From Orobanche coerulescens (Eukaryota; Streptophyta; Magnoliopsida; Lamiales; Orobanchaceae): a stretch of DNA of 64,000 nt. This document shows positions 1 to 9,054 of the stretch, piece by piece. Position 1 is the stretch's first letter; each line of letters opens with the position of its first letter. The stretch covers positions 6,200,001-6,264,000 of the forward strand of contig CM065801.1 in the NCBI GenBank assembly GCA_033398695.1. Reading direction: 5' to 3'. Under the pieces are notes generated by a model that searched no databases, was not told the origin of the DNA, and saw only the letters and a list, made by a program, of their open reading frames with translations. A program made the position numbers and the translations under genes.

Positions 1-830
1 CCTTAGGGGCCTTTGTTTTAGAGGCCCGGCTCGGCCCGGCTCGAGCCCGCCTAAAACCGCTGGCCTGGCACGGATCGGCCCGAGCCCGTGTTAGCCCATG
101 AACCGGGAAGGCCCGATCTGTTTAGCCCGCCTAATGACCGTGAAGCGGGAAGGCCCAATAGGTTTTTTTTTCTATCAATTTATAGCCTGAAAAAGGTACA
201 AAATCCAGTTTTCATTTAGTAAATCACATCTTATTATGTCCAAGAGGCATGCAGTAGTGCGGGTACATTTCAGCATTCTATGGTTAAGTTTTCTAAGACA
301 AAATTAAGAAAAGATACAAATAACACAAACACATACTCTACACAATTATTATAGAAATATATTTTTGTTCCCTGCCACGGTTAAAGTTATCAAAGTCCAA
401 CTCCAAAATGGATGTACGGCATCAGACATGTTAGGTTATGGCATCTTTTCCACTAGCATTTCACACCCGACAATAGTCCGATGCAATATAGGAGCACTCC
501 GCAATTAACTTGAAGAGGAGTAAAATGAGAGAGAGAGGGGTTTTTTCTTTCTTTATAATAAATTTCAAGTTCATTTTGTCGGTCTTTGTAATAAAATTTT
601 TGTCTTACAATGAAGAAAAAAAAATGTTCAGCCCTGCCCGGACCGACTCGTGAACAGCCCGGCCCGACCCATGAACACAATGGACTGTGGGCCGGGCCGG
701 GCCTTATGTTTGTAAAAAAAACGGCTCGGGCCGGCCCGCCCAAAAAAAAGGACAGACACGGCCCGACCCTTAAATGGAGCGGGCTTAGCCCGGCCCGGAC
801 CGGCCCGGCCCGGCCCGAATGCCACCTCTA
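1..830. mobile_element. Partial GC-rich hAT-like non-autonomous element
   Basis: The stretch is dense in GGCCCGG/CCGGGCC words at both its left (1-150) and right (620-820) sides, around an AT-rich core. The right end reads as the inverse of TAGAGGTGGCATTCGGGCC, a terminus style common in plant hAT elements whose subterminal regions are packed with short GC repeats. The left terminus lies before the window, so no target duplication can be checked. ORFs here come from the GC-rich repeats in several frames and are not genes. Confidence 0.5.
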
Positions 831-1468
831 TCACTATACCACTCACAATTCAATTGTTCTCATTATATATACATGGAGACACCATCGATACTTGTGGAAA
901 TTTCATATACATTCATGACCAACTATTGTTTTATTTTGAATGAGTATGCACATAATATATATATTTACATACATTATATAAAATTAGTAAAAATTGATTG
1001 TGTATCACATAGATCAGTCTATGATACAAAGTGAATATATAGCAGGTACGAATACTCGTGTGCACCCAACAGGAAAAATATTATTCTCATCCTCGTACCC
1101 ACCTCATCGCCTATTCCATCCCCACTTGAAACGGGTCATCCCCATTCCCGTCGAGATGGGGACAGACAAATACTCGATTTGACCAAGTATCTTGCCGTTT
1201 CTACACAGAAGGCGAATCTTTGTATCCGGAATCTATTATTCTTACTATATGTTTAGCATGAAAAATCCCAAAAAAGAAGGATTTTGGGCTTAAGAGAAAG
1301 AACAGTACTATATATAATATATATACATATTTGTATATGCATACATCTTATCTATTTATTTACTGAATTAGATACGTATATCTTAATTACATGCACATAT
1401 TTATTTATCATTATTCTCTAACAAGGACTAAATTGAGATTCACGGTTGAAAGGTACCACTAGCAAATA

Positions 1469-1511
<43 letters not shown>

Positions 1512-1689
1512 TATTTGAAGCACGAAGGATTAGTTGCTAAAAATACGCATATTGTTTCAGTGTTTTGTACATAAAAGCTAAATTAAAGTGGAAAGACAAA
1601 GATGAGTTGGTGTACACATAATTATAGTCGCAAGTAGACTAATTAAGGTAACATGTCGGGAAAAATTGCCAAAAAAAAAATGATATAAT
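831..1689. other. AT-rich non-coding interval with ATT microsatellite
   Basis: No coding region is supported. An uninterrupted ATT trinucleotide run lies at about 1467-1510. The part around 1045-1180 (alternating GGGTAC-like and CCCATCCCC-like words) may be a decayed hAT MITE, but no termini could be delimited. Confidence 0.6.
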
Positions 1690-1906
1690 TGTTGTAAAAT
1701 CAAAATATTATAGAGAGAGAAATTAGAGAGAGAATAGAGAATGATTCTCAGGTATATTTTTCATTAATAACTGAAGCCCTATTTATAGGAAAACTTCAGA
1801 TGGCACAATCGTAATTACATAATTACATCAGGAGCATAATAGTCATTCACACTATATAAAAACAAAAGGGTAATTGAAATGTCACTTTCATGGTGTTTTT
1901 ATAACA
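1690..1906 (-). repeat. 3' LTR (217 bp) of the gene-carrying LTR element
   Basis: Begins TGTTGTAAAATC and ends TTTTTATAACA on the plus strand. It matches 7809-8022 with, by eye, five substitutions and a 3-bp indel. On the minus strand it opens with TGTTATAAAAAC, and the adjacent interior sequence is the polypurine tract. Confidence 0.9.
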
Positions 1907-2209
1907 CTCCCCCTTGAATGACTATTTACAAATATATTTGCTGAACTAGTTTGAAAAAAAATCCAATGGGAGAAAAACTTTCAAACTGTTTGTACTGGAG
2001 CTTGTGGCAATCATATCATGTTGCATCATAATGTTGCTAGGAAATCCCTGTGGGATAAAATTTCAGCAATTAGTGATCTCATAAATTTGCTCCCCCTTAT
2101 CTCGATAGTTCTTGTATGAATATTCTTGTGCCGTTTCAGTAAAACCTCGTGGGACAAAAACTGAGTAAATCTGTCATGTATACCATTCGTTGTTGGAGTA
2201 TCCACGTGT

Positions 2210-2735
2210 TGGCTCATTAAAACCTTGTCAAGAAAACCCAGTGGGAAAAACTTGATCGAAGGAAAAAGAGTACAACTACTCCTTCCGTTTTCAAACTTTG
2301 AGGAATAATCTTGATCTTTGTAGTGTTCCTCATTATGCCATGAATATGCCTCGTTAAAACCTTATTAGGAAAAACCCAATAGGAAAAATCTTAATTAAGG
2401 GAAAAGAGTACATTATTCATACTAATACGCCATTCCAGTTACCTCGTTAAAAACCTTGCTAGGAAAACCCAATGGGACAAAACCTCAGTCAAGGGAAAAA
2501 GAGTGCAACGCGTATTTATACAAATATGCCCCAGGCATTTCAATGATCCTCCAGGAATTAGTATGAGTATCATCTTTAGTGCAGTTTGTAATATCGAACT
2601 CATATTCTTTGCAATATATTCCAAATTTCTTTTGGAGATTCCATACTGGTTGTGATTAAGCTACCTCGTTAAAAACCTTGCTGGAAAAACCTGGTGGGAT
2701 AAAACCTCAGTCAAGGAAAAGAATACAACAGATAA
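2210..2735 (-). repeat. Four degenerate copies of a 60-70 bp 3'-untranslated repeat
   Basis: Copies begin near 2216, 2350, 2442 and 2664. Each contains the core CCTCGTTAAAA, then CTTG, GGAAAAACC, GGGA, AAAACCT and a closing GGAAAAGAGTACA-like string. Blocks of this type lie between pol and the 3' LTR in many plant copia elements, on the opposite strand to that shown, which agrees with the minus orientation of this element and marks what is left of its original 3' region. Confidence 0.65.
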
Positions 2736-4004
2736 TTTTCGTTCATAACACTTTATTTTGAGTGACTGTACGCACTTATAATATATTCAAAATCTCCTTA
2801 CGAGTCACTTTCAGTAAGCCCATATGTTTCATTTTATTATAAGGGCATATATTTCAATTTCGATTGGATTTCAATATCCTCATTTTCACAAATCATGAAT
2901 TTTAATATCCTCATTTCCAATATCCATATTTCACAGTCATGGATATCATCATACCATTTATCGATATCACCTTTCCAATCATTGATATCCTCATTTCATT
3001 CATAGCGCTATAGTGTGTCGACACTTTCCAATATTTATTTCCCCATGGCAATATAACTTGCCGAGATATCTCATTATCAATCATCCATTGCATTGTGGTT
3101 ATATTTATATACTTCTGAAAAGTATATGCCTCCTTTCATCATTTGCTTTGATTCATATTCGGGGAATTATTATGTATTTATCAAAGCAGTTGTAGTTGGT
3201 ACCAAAGATTAATAATCTGTCATGCATCTTTGAACTTCAAGTTCATACTTCAATTGTGAGGATATAGTGTGATGCATTTCATATATTTCCAACTATAAAT
3301 ACTCCCCCTCATGCTAAGAGATTTCTTGAGCACCAAACTCGTATGCCAGTATCTCAGTATTCATTTTCAGTCATGGGAGTTTATATATTATGTTCTCGAT
3401 ATTGGCTGGAGGACTTGAAATAGTATGCCAATTGATATCCCACTTGTATGCGCATATCTTGATCCTTTCTCGGATCTATTAAAATTTATTTGGGATATAT
3501 TACTAGCTCAATCTGATATGGAATATATGCTCAAACCGTGAGCAAATTAACTCGTAAATTTCTGATTACGAGTCCTATAAACATGTGACTATCTAGTGGA
3601 TCCATAATATCTACTAGTTCACATGTAGAGGAAGTGGGCCCATACTCCCCCTTAATATATTCCAAATTTATTAGGGATTCATTCCCAATATTGGCTAGTA
3701 GTGATATTAATCGAGAACAAATATTTGAAAACATGATGTGTCTGTATCACCATATAGATATTTTACCGGCATATCACATCATCTTTCGGTGCCATTATTG
3801 CACATAATTATCAACATGGAGTCGTTGCTCCCACATGTCATATTATGTTCATTATTCAAATATAGAGCCGTAGTTCATACGCTTCAGGACGCGGAGTCAA
3901 ATCTCATACGCGTAATTACAATCTAAAAATAGATTATCATTGTATTCACAAACCTGGAAGGTCTTGAAAACGGTCTTAAAGTCAAGGACACCCATACAGA
4001 GGGT
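2736..4004. other. Interior of LTR element, non-coding, with short repeats
   Basis: No coding region is supported. GATATCCTCATTT-like words recur between 2865 and 3000. CTCCCCCT or close variants occur at about 2090, 3302 and 3648 as well as at the true polypurine tract (about 1907), so the 3' region may be partly duplicated. Confidence 0.5.
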
Positions 4005-4547
4005 TTGAATATCATAATGGATTCAATGCTTTCGAATCTTCGTAAATATTACCTATCTTTTCCAGTGAATATCATAAAAAGAATTTATCGAGGTCGACTC
4101 GAAAGATTAAGGGTGCTAATGAGAAATAGCATCCCAAAAGATATTCGATGGTTGATCGAAGCACAAGTTCGATTATCTGGTGAATTTTTAAATTCATTTA
4201 AGTATATGCCAGGTACAGATAAGAGTAATTTTGCAAAGAAACGGAGAACAAAAAGATTAGGTGGGTGCTATAAATGTGCTCGGTGGACATATGACACACG
4301 ATGCAAATCTGTGGGGTTTGTATCCAAAAATCGAGAAGATAAAAGAGCATTTATCAAGGATGGATTGAGTAATGAATCTATGGATCATAATATCCAACAG
4401 ATTCTTGATACACATCCCAATGGATACGTTCATCGTGAACTAATGGCTTTGTGGATGCAATTTAAGGATGAATGGGAACGTTATAGTCATGAAAAATTAG
4501 TCTCAAAAGATCCAGTTTGTAAGTCCGTTCTGTCAAAATTGGTATAA
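4005..4547 (+). CDS. Hypothetical protein, 180 residues, inside LTR element
   Basis: An uninterrupted ORF from ATG to TAA on the strand opposite to the element. The product is basic, with Lys/Arg-rich stretches at residues 20-50 and 75-87. It has a Cys-x2-Cys pair in GGCYKCARW near residues 91-99 and another Cys a few residues on, which could be half of a metal site. I recognise no family. Its length and restrained composition differ from the AT-rich sequence around it, so it may be a second captured host fragment, but no conserved domain supports that. It ends about 280 bp before the LOG-like copy on the same strand; a GTATAAGG just before its stop could be a former splice donor. Function unknown. 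Confidence 0.4.
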   Translation: MNIIMDSMLSNLRKYYLSFPVNIIKRIYRGRLERLRVLMRNSIPKDIRWLIEAQVRLSGEFLNSFKYMPGTDKSNFAKKRRTKRLGGCYKCARWTYDTRCKSVGFVSKNREDKRAFIKDGLSNESMDHNIQQILDTHPNGYVHRELMALWMQFKDEWERYSHEKLVSKDPVCKSVLSKLV

Positions 4548-4827
4548 GGTAAATAGCAAAATAATGCAAGTTGTTGAATATTGTTTTCTAATATTTAAAT
4601 TTCTCAGCTACCGATCGATAACGTCATTTTCATTGAAAAATATAATATCATATCTTTCGTTTTCTTTTACAATTTTGTCAAAAGTAATGTCTTATATGCC
4701 GCTCATTTTTCAATGAAAATAGTGAAGTCATTTGTCGTTTAGAAAGAAATTTGTTCTTTAAATTTGGGATCCACAAATCAGAAAATGTATCTCTCATAAA
4801 AGTATTTTGAAAGTCTAGTGCAGAAAG

Positions 4828-5496
4828 ATGGAGTTCTCATAATCCTCATATAGATCTCATCCAATTAAAACTATATGTATTTTAGGTGGATCCAAATTGA
4901 TAGGTCATATCCAGCATATAGATATGGCATATCAATTCGTAAAAGAATTAGGAAAACACAAAATCGATATATTGTATGGTGGGAGTAATTATAGATTTGT
5001 GGGTTATCTTTTAGAGGCTGCACAAAATGGGAGAATAAGAGTAACAAGTGTCTTACACTATCCCACAGTTAGAACCAGTAGTATAGGGGGTTCAACTGGG
5101 TTGATGCTTCAAACACAGTCTGTGCATGATAGTTTGATGTATGTGGTGAATAATAGTGATGTCTTTATTGTTCTTCCAGGTGGCTATGGCACACTCAATG
5201 AGATATTCAACATCACATCATGGGCTGAGCGGGACTTCCATACCAAACCTATAGGTTTGTTGAATATTAATAATTTCTTCAGCGATTTGCTTGCCTTTCT
5301 GGATCAAGGAGTAGATCACAAGTTTATATCTCAGCCATCACGAGATATAATAATATGTGCTGACACTGTTGCTGATCTACTTATAAAGTTTCAGGCATAT
5401 ATTTCAGTTAAGAATTTGAAAGTCAAAGCTCATCAGCCACAGGATATTGCTGCCAAACGGAAAAGAAGTTTAGATCCTTTCGATCTTTCATTCTAA
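4828..5496 (+). pseudogene. LOG-like (cytokinin riboside monophosphate phosphoribohydrolase family) copy
   Basis: LOG proteins release active cytokinin bases from nucleotide precursors in the cytosol. The reading frame here begins with an ATG at 4828, meets TAA at 4840-4842 after four codons, then runs open to 5496. The N-terminal strand motif ICILGGSK and the LYGGS loop match the LOG Rossmann fold. The signature PGGYGTLNE (PGGxGTxxE) is present, followed by a family-like C-terminal half with KPIGLLN and FIS. The family's usual Arg-Lys...Glu segment ahead of PGG is not conserved here (Ser and Tyr at the aligned places), so activity is doubtful. Host LOG genes are split by several introns; this copy has none, which suggests capture through RNA. 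The first ATG after the stop is at 4924, inside the domain. It lies antisense within the LTR element. Confidence 0.7.
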
Positions 5497-5960
5497 AGCC
5501 TTATGACATGGGGTGACAGAGTTACGGAGTTTTATACTCTCGAGACGCACCCCTTTTCTTTTTATGGGTTTCATGTGTATTTTCTTTTTCGCGTTTCATA
5601 TTGTCGAGTGTTTACTGCCTTTCAGCTAGTTTCGATATTTTCACGTCGACTACTGTGTGCTTCTTCAGCAATAATAAGACCATCTTTTGTTTTTATGCAA
5701 ATACAATATTTTCACAAATATGTGATATATGTTTCACAAGGAATATTGTCAATCAATATGATTTCAATGATCCCACCATGTAATATAATCAACATGGGAT
5801 TTATTGAGCAATTATTTTCCAGTGAAGTTTTTCATATCACTTGTCAAATGGCCCCACCATGCAGTTTGCATGGGATTTTCTTTAATTAATCGGTGATAGC
5901 TTATGGTATCACTTGCTCAATTTTCTCCGTTCGTGTTTAATCATGGAGATCAGATATTAT
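5497..5960. other. Non-coding interior after LOG-like copy
   Basis: T-rich sequence with no supported gene. It directly follows the LOG stop codon and may include the captured 3' untranslated region. Confidence 0.4.
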
Positions 5961-5961
5961 T

Positions 5962-6215
5962 TCCATCAACTGCTTCTTCTTCGAGAGCATGATTTGAATC
6001 ATTGATCAACTACTTCTTCAGAGTAGGATTTATTTATTTCAACTGCTTCTTCAGAGCAGGATTTAGATAATCGATCAACTACTTCTCTAGAGTAGGATTT
6101 AATTTTATCAACTGCTTCTTATTCGAGAGTAGGATTTAGATAATCGATCAACTACTTCTCCAGAGTAGGATTTATTTTTATCAACTGCTTCTTCGGGGGT
6201 AGGATCTACGAACCA
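5962..6215. repeat. Minisatellite, about 40-bp units, six to seven copies
   Basis: The words TCAACT(G/A)CTTCTTC, AGAG(C/T)AGGATTT and ATAATCGATCAACTAC alternate across the block, giving imperfect units of about 37-45 bp. A single outlying copy of the same word lies near 6411-6430. It lies inside the LTR element between the two captured coding fragments. Confidence 0.75.
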
Positions 6216-6949
6216 TTCTTGTGGTATAACCAACCACGATGGTGATATATAATATATAAATTTCATATGTAAAACCATCCGTCTTGTGATAATTGGACTC
6301 ATCACATGGGAGGTATTGCAATTACAGAAAGTAAGCTTAATAAATGTGTGGTTTGAAGCCACCACTTTGAGATAAATAAGTGACATAATTTAAACTGCAA
6401 AATAATTAACTGCTTCTACCAGAGCAAGATCGTCCAATCAATTCCTCAAAATATAGTCATCGTCAAGATATAGGTCGAAATATCGAATACCGTTAATAGC
6501 AAGTGTAATGGTATGTATAAATCTTTGCGATTTCCAGAGTTGGATATTAATTCGCACATTTTAATAAATTTAATAATAACAGATATGAAAAGAGTTAACA
6601 CTCATATCAATGTTAGTGTCAAATTAAAGGTCTTGTTAAACCGATCCCGGTGGTATCAAAAAAAATTGATTCTGAGATCATGTGAATCTTATATATAAGA
6701 AAAATTAGATTTATAATTTAACATGTTATAAGAATATTTAATTCTTTTATATTTTGTTTATTTTCTTGTCGGTTTCCGTGACCCAAGGCAAACAAGAAGA
6801 TGAATTGGTTTTGTTTTTTCTTTCTCCCGTGACTTACTTTTGTTTTCTCTCTTTTTTCTTTTCTTTTTTTTTTTGTTCCAACAACTTTTGTTTGTTGTTT
6901 TCATCCCTCAACGCACATGTTGACATACATAGAAAAAAATACCTCATGA
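6216..6949. other. Non-coding interior of LTR element
   Basis: No gene is supported. A T-rich and pyrimidine-rich stretch lies at 6810-6900. Confidence 0.5.
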
Positions 6950-7528
6950 TGTAAACGACTGCCTCTTCCGCCGGTCAACACCGGAGTAATTGTCAGCGTC
7001 GCCATATCTGAGTTTCTCTCTCTCCCTACATGAAACCGGTACAGTGGGCCACTTTTTCTCATCCCTTATCCCCAGAGAAAGATAATGAAGGAAAAAGTAA
7101 TCGCTCCAATCCAGGGATATTCCTTCCTCCACGTCGAGCCGGCTCCCGTAGCCTTCATACGTGCTGGGCGAGTTCGCGTATTCTTGCTTGGTCTCCAGCG
7201 GCAGCCGAAAGAACTCGTGCCACGCCTCGCGCGTGCGAGCCATCAGCTCGTGGCTCACCCCGTGGTTCACCACCTGGAAGAACCCCCACTCGCGGCACGC
7301 GCCGTCGATCGTCGAGACGGTCCTCCGTCGTAGATCGGCGTCGTCGGAGTACAGGCCCCGCATGTCGACGACTGGAATATCGAGTGGGTCGGCGGCAGCG
7401 GGCTCGAACAAGCTCGGACGGTCCGAAGGCTTCTTCACGTAGCGGTCCGGGATGACCCGTATCCCGCTGTCAGATAGTTGTACGACCCGGATAACGGGTT
7501 CGGGCCAGCTTTGCAAGCAATTCAGCAT
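6950..7528 (-). pseudogene. N-terminal fragment of a jasmonate-induced 2-oxoglutarate/Fe(II) oxygenase (JOX-like)
   Basis: Starting at the ATG at 7528, the frame shows the typical N-terminal architecture of the dioxygenase N domain: WPEPVIRV near residue 8, PDRYVKKPSDRP, IPVVDMRGL, then GACREWGFFQVVNHGV, then NSPSTYEGYGSRL and LDWSDYFFLH. The order and spacing resemble the plant jasmonic-acid oxidase/anthocyanidin-synthase-like group. Similarity fades after the KKWPTVP motif (about 7034-6990), and the catalytic jelly-roll with its HxD...H iron site and RxS 2-oxoglutarate site is absent, so no activity is possible. The GC content is much higher than in the flanks. The upstream 7529-7700 resembles a 5' untranslated region (CA/GT-rich). 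It is in sense with the LTR element and lies about 270 bp downstream of its primer site. Confidence 0.85.
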
Positions 7529-7795
7529 TTTTATGTGTGTAGATGCAGAAACATATACGTGCTTGTGTGTGTATAAATCCTTCTGTCTTTTATGGTCACA
7601 GAAAAGAAACAGCAGCATTGTGTGTGTGTTGTGTGTCTTCCTTGCCTCAAGAAAAAGAAAATTATACAGAGTCAGATAACATGAAGGTGAGAGAGAGATC
7701 CGTGATTTTGTAATAATTGGATTTCTGATACAGAGGATCACTGTAAGATGCAACTGTAGAGCATATTCTCGTCATATTACTCAAACGGTTAGAGT

Positions 7796-7808
7796 CGTGC
7801 TGATAACG
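7796..7808 (-). promoter_or_regulatory. Putative primer-binding site
   Basis: CGTTATCAGCACG on the minus strand abuts the 5' LTR. It is not the common TGGTATCAGAG initiator-Met type. The identical 13-mer follows the unrelated LTR at 57234-57465, which supports a real function; the tRNA is not identified. Confidence 0.55.
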
Positions 7809-8022
7809 TGTTGTAAAATCAGAATATTATAGAGAGAGAAATTAGAGAGAGAATAGAGAATGATTCTTAGGTATATTTATTAATAACTGAAGCCCTATTT
7901 ATAGGAAAACTTCAGATGGCACAATCGTAATTACATAATTACATCAGGGGCATAATAGTCATTCACACTATATAAAAATAAAAGGGTAATTGAAATGTCA
8001 CTTTCATGGTGTTTTTATAAGA
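7809..8022 (-). repeat. 5' LTR (214 bp) of the gene-carrying LTR element
   Basis: Partner of 1690-1906. On the plus strand its last two bases are GA instead of CA, so the minus-strand 5' dinucleotide TG has mutated to TC; the target duplication ATAAT follows at 8023-8027. Confidence 0.9.
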
Positions 8023-8054
8023 ATAATCATGTAGTCATTTATGCTTGTAATATC

Positions 8055-8300
8055 CTCTCCTTTTTTTTACCGAGGTTCCAAACTTACACCTGACTAATCC
8101 TCGGATAGCAGCCCCGGCCCCACAATACTGCTACCAGCTAAATCGCGAGATGTGTATCTGGCTCCCAGGTTCTTAAATATCCTCAACTACTGCGCACAAG
8201 GAGTCGTCCCTCAAGTTATTGCTCCATGCTGGACCCCTCAAATTTAACCACAGGGTCCCACCGAGATGTGTCTCCCAGTCGCCCACACTGTCGCTTGAAG
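8055..8300 (-). repeat. Dispersed repeat, uninterrupted copy
   Basis: The reverse complement aligns with 39058-39870: shared words include GTCCAGCATG, GGGACGACTCCTTGTGCG, GTAGTTGAGGAT and GATACACATCTCG. This copy lacks the hAT MITE found at 39225-39752 and so acts as an empty site for it. An A-run at its apparent 3' end (about 8060-8070) would fit a retroposon. Family not recognised. Confidence 0.6.
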
Positions 8301-8534
8301 TTGTAACACTACCAAAAAATGCTTGTAATATGAACTTGTGGTAAATATTCAAAATTTGAATAATAAAAAATATTTATTGTTCCATATTTTGTATACGAAA
8401 ATTATACACTATCTTTACGGTAACATATTTGTACGTGAAGTTGAATCATTTGATCTAATAGTAAATACATGCAAATGGAATAGTATCGTGTGAGTACGGT
8501 GAAAAATCTCTTTTGTATGTTCATTACATCTTAC

Positions 8535-8742
8535 TGTTAGCTGTACTCTTAATGATAAAGATTTAGTCTTATCATTTAGTTATTACTTGATTGTAATTGA
8601 TATTATCCTCTTGTCTATTAGCCGTAGATTAGCATGCTTTTGGTATTTTCCTAAAATACAAATGTAAAGTTGGGATATATATCCCCTATATTGTAATCGT
8701 CTTTGATCACATAAAATACAACAACATTTGTGAATGCTCTCA
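8535..8742 (+). repeat. 5' LTR of the copia element
   Basis: Runs from TGTTAGCTGTAC to GCTCTCA; nearly identical to 22830-23037. It contains an AT-rich TATATATCCCC stretch near 8675. Confidence 0.92.
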
Positions 8743-8754
8743 TGGTATCGGAGA
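8743..8754 (+). promoter_or_regulatory. Primer-binding site (initiator-Met tRNA type)
   Basis: TGGTATCGGAG lies directly after the LTR, one base from the usual plant TGGTATCAGAG primer site. Confidence 0.8.
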
Positions 8755-8819
8755 GTCACAAACATAAAACCTAAAAACACATCAAATTTCCGCTGCTCTC
8801 TCCTTTATATTTTCACATA

Positions 8820-8969
8820 GTCGATCGTTGGTTCCTTTGTATAACCAGTCGACAACCTATTTTTTTTTTTACTGTTCAAAGTCGATTGTTGGTTGCTAAA
8901 AAATAACCAGTCGACAAGTTGTTTGTAAGGTCTAAGTCGATCGTTGGTTGGTTGATATAACCAGTCGAC
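8820..8969 (+). repeat. Three tandem hairpin-forming repeats in the copia leader
   Basis: Units at 8820-8853, 8881-8915 and 8936-8969 each start GTCGAT, continue TGTTGGTT or CGTTGGTT, and end AACCAGTCGAC. Within each unit GTCGA pairs with TCGAC and TGGTT with AACCA, giving three similar stem-loops between the primer site and the gag ATG. Confidence 0.75.
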
Positions 8970-9054
8970 AAGTTCTATTAGTTCTGTTCGATATCCTTTC
9001 TGGTTTACATAACGCATACAACATTAAACCCTAATCCCAAATAAATCGACCAAC

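Larger units (their letters stand above)
1690..8022 (-). mobile_element. Non-autonomous LTR retrotransposon carrying host gene fragments
   Basis: Two near-identical direct repeats (1690-1906 and 7809-8022) bound the element and are flanked by the same five bases, ATAAT (1685-1689 and 8023-8027). Read on the minus strand, the element starts at 8022, has the primer-site-like CGTTATCAGCACG directly after the 5' LTR (7808-7796), and has the polypurine tract AAGGGGGAG directly before the 3' LTR (about 1916-1907). No gag, protease, integrase, reverse transcriptase or RNase H similarity is visible in the 5.9-kb interior. Instead it holds a dioxygenase fragment in sense, a LOG-like copy and an unknown ORF in antisense, and several repeat blocks. 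It therefore depended on enzymes from another element and appears to have transduced host sequence. Confidence 0.85.

Noticed and set aside
453..918. Overlapping ORFs of about 100 codons on both strands
   Set aside because: They derive from GC-rich hAT subterminal repeats that stay open in several frames; no protein similarity.
5503..5889. 128-codon ORF after the LOG-like copy
   Set aside because: T-rich, hydrophobic by composition, no similarity; likely untranslated sequence.
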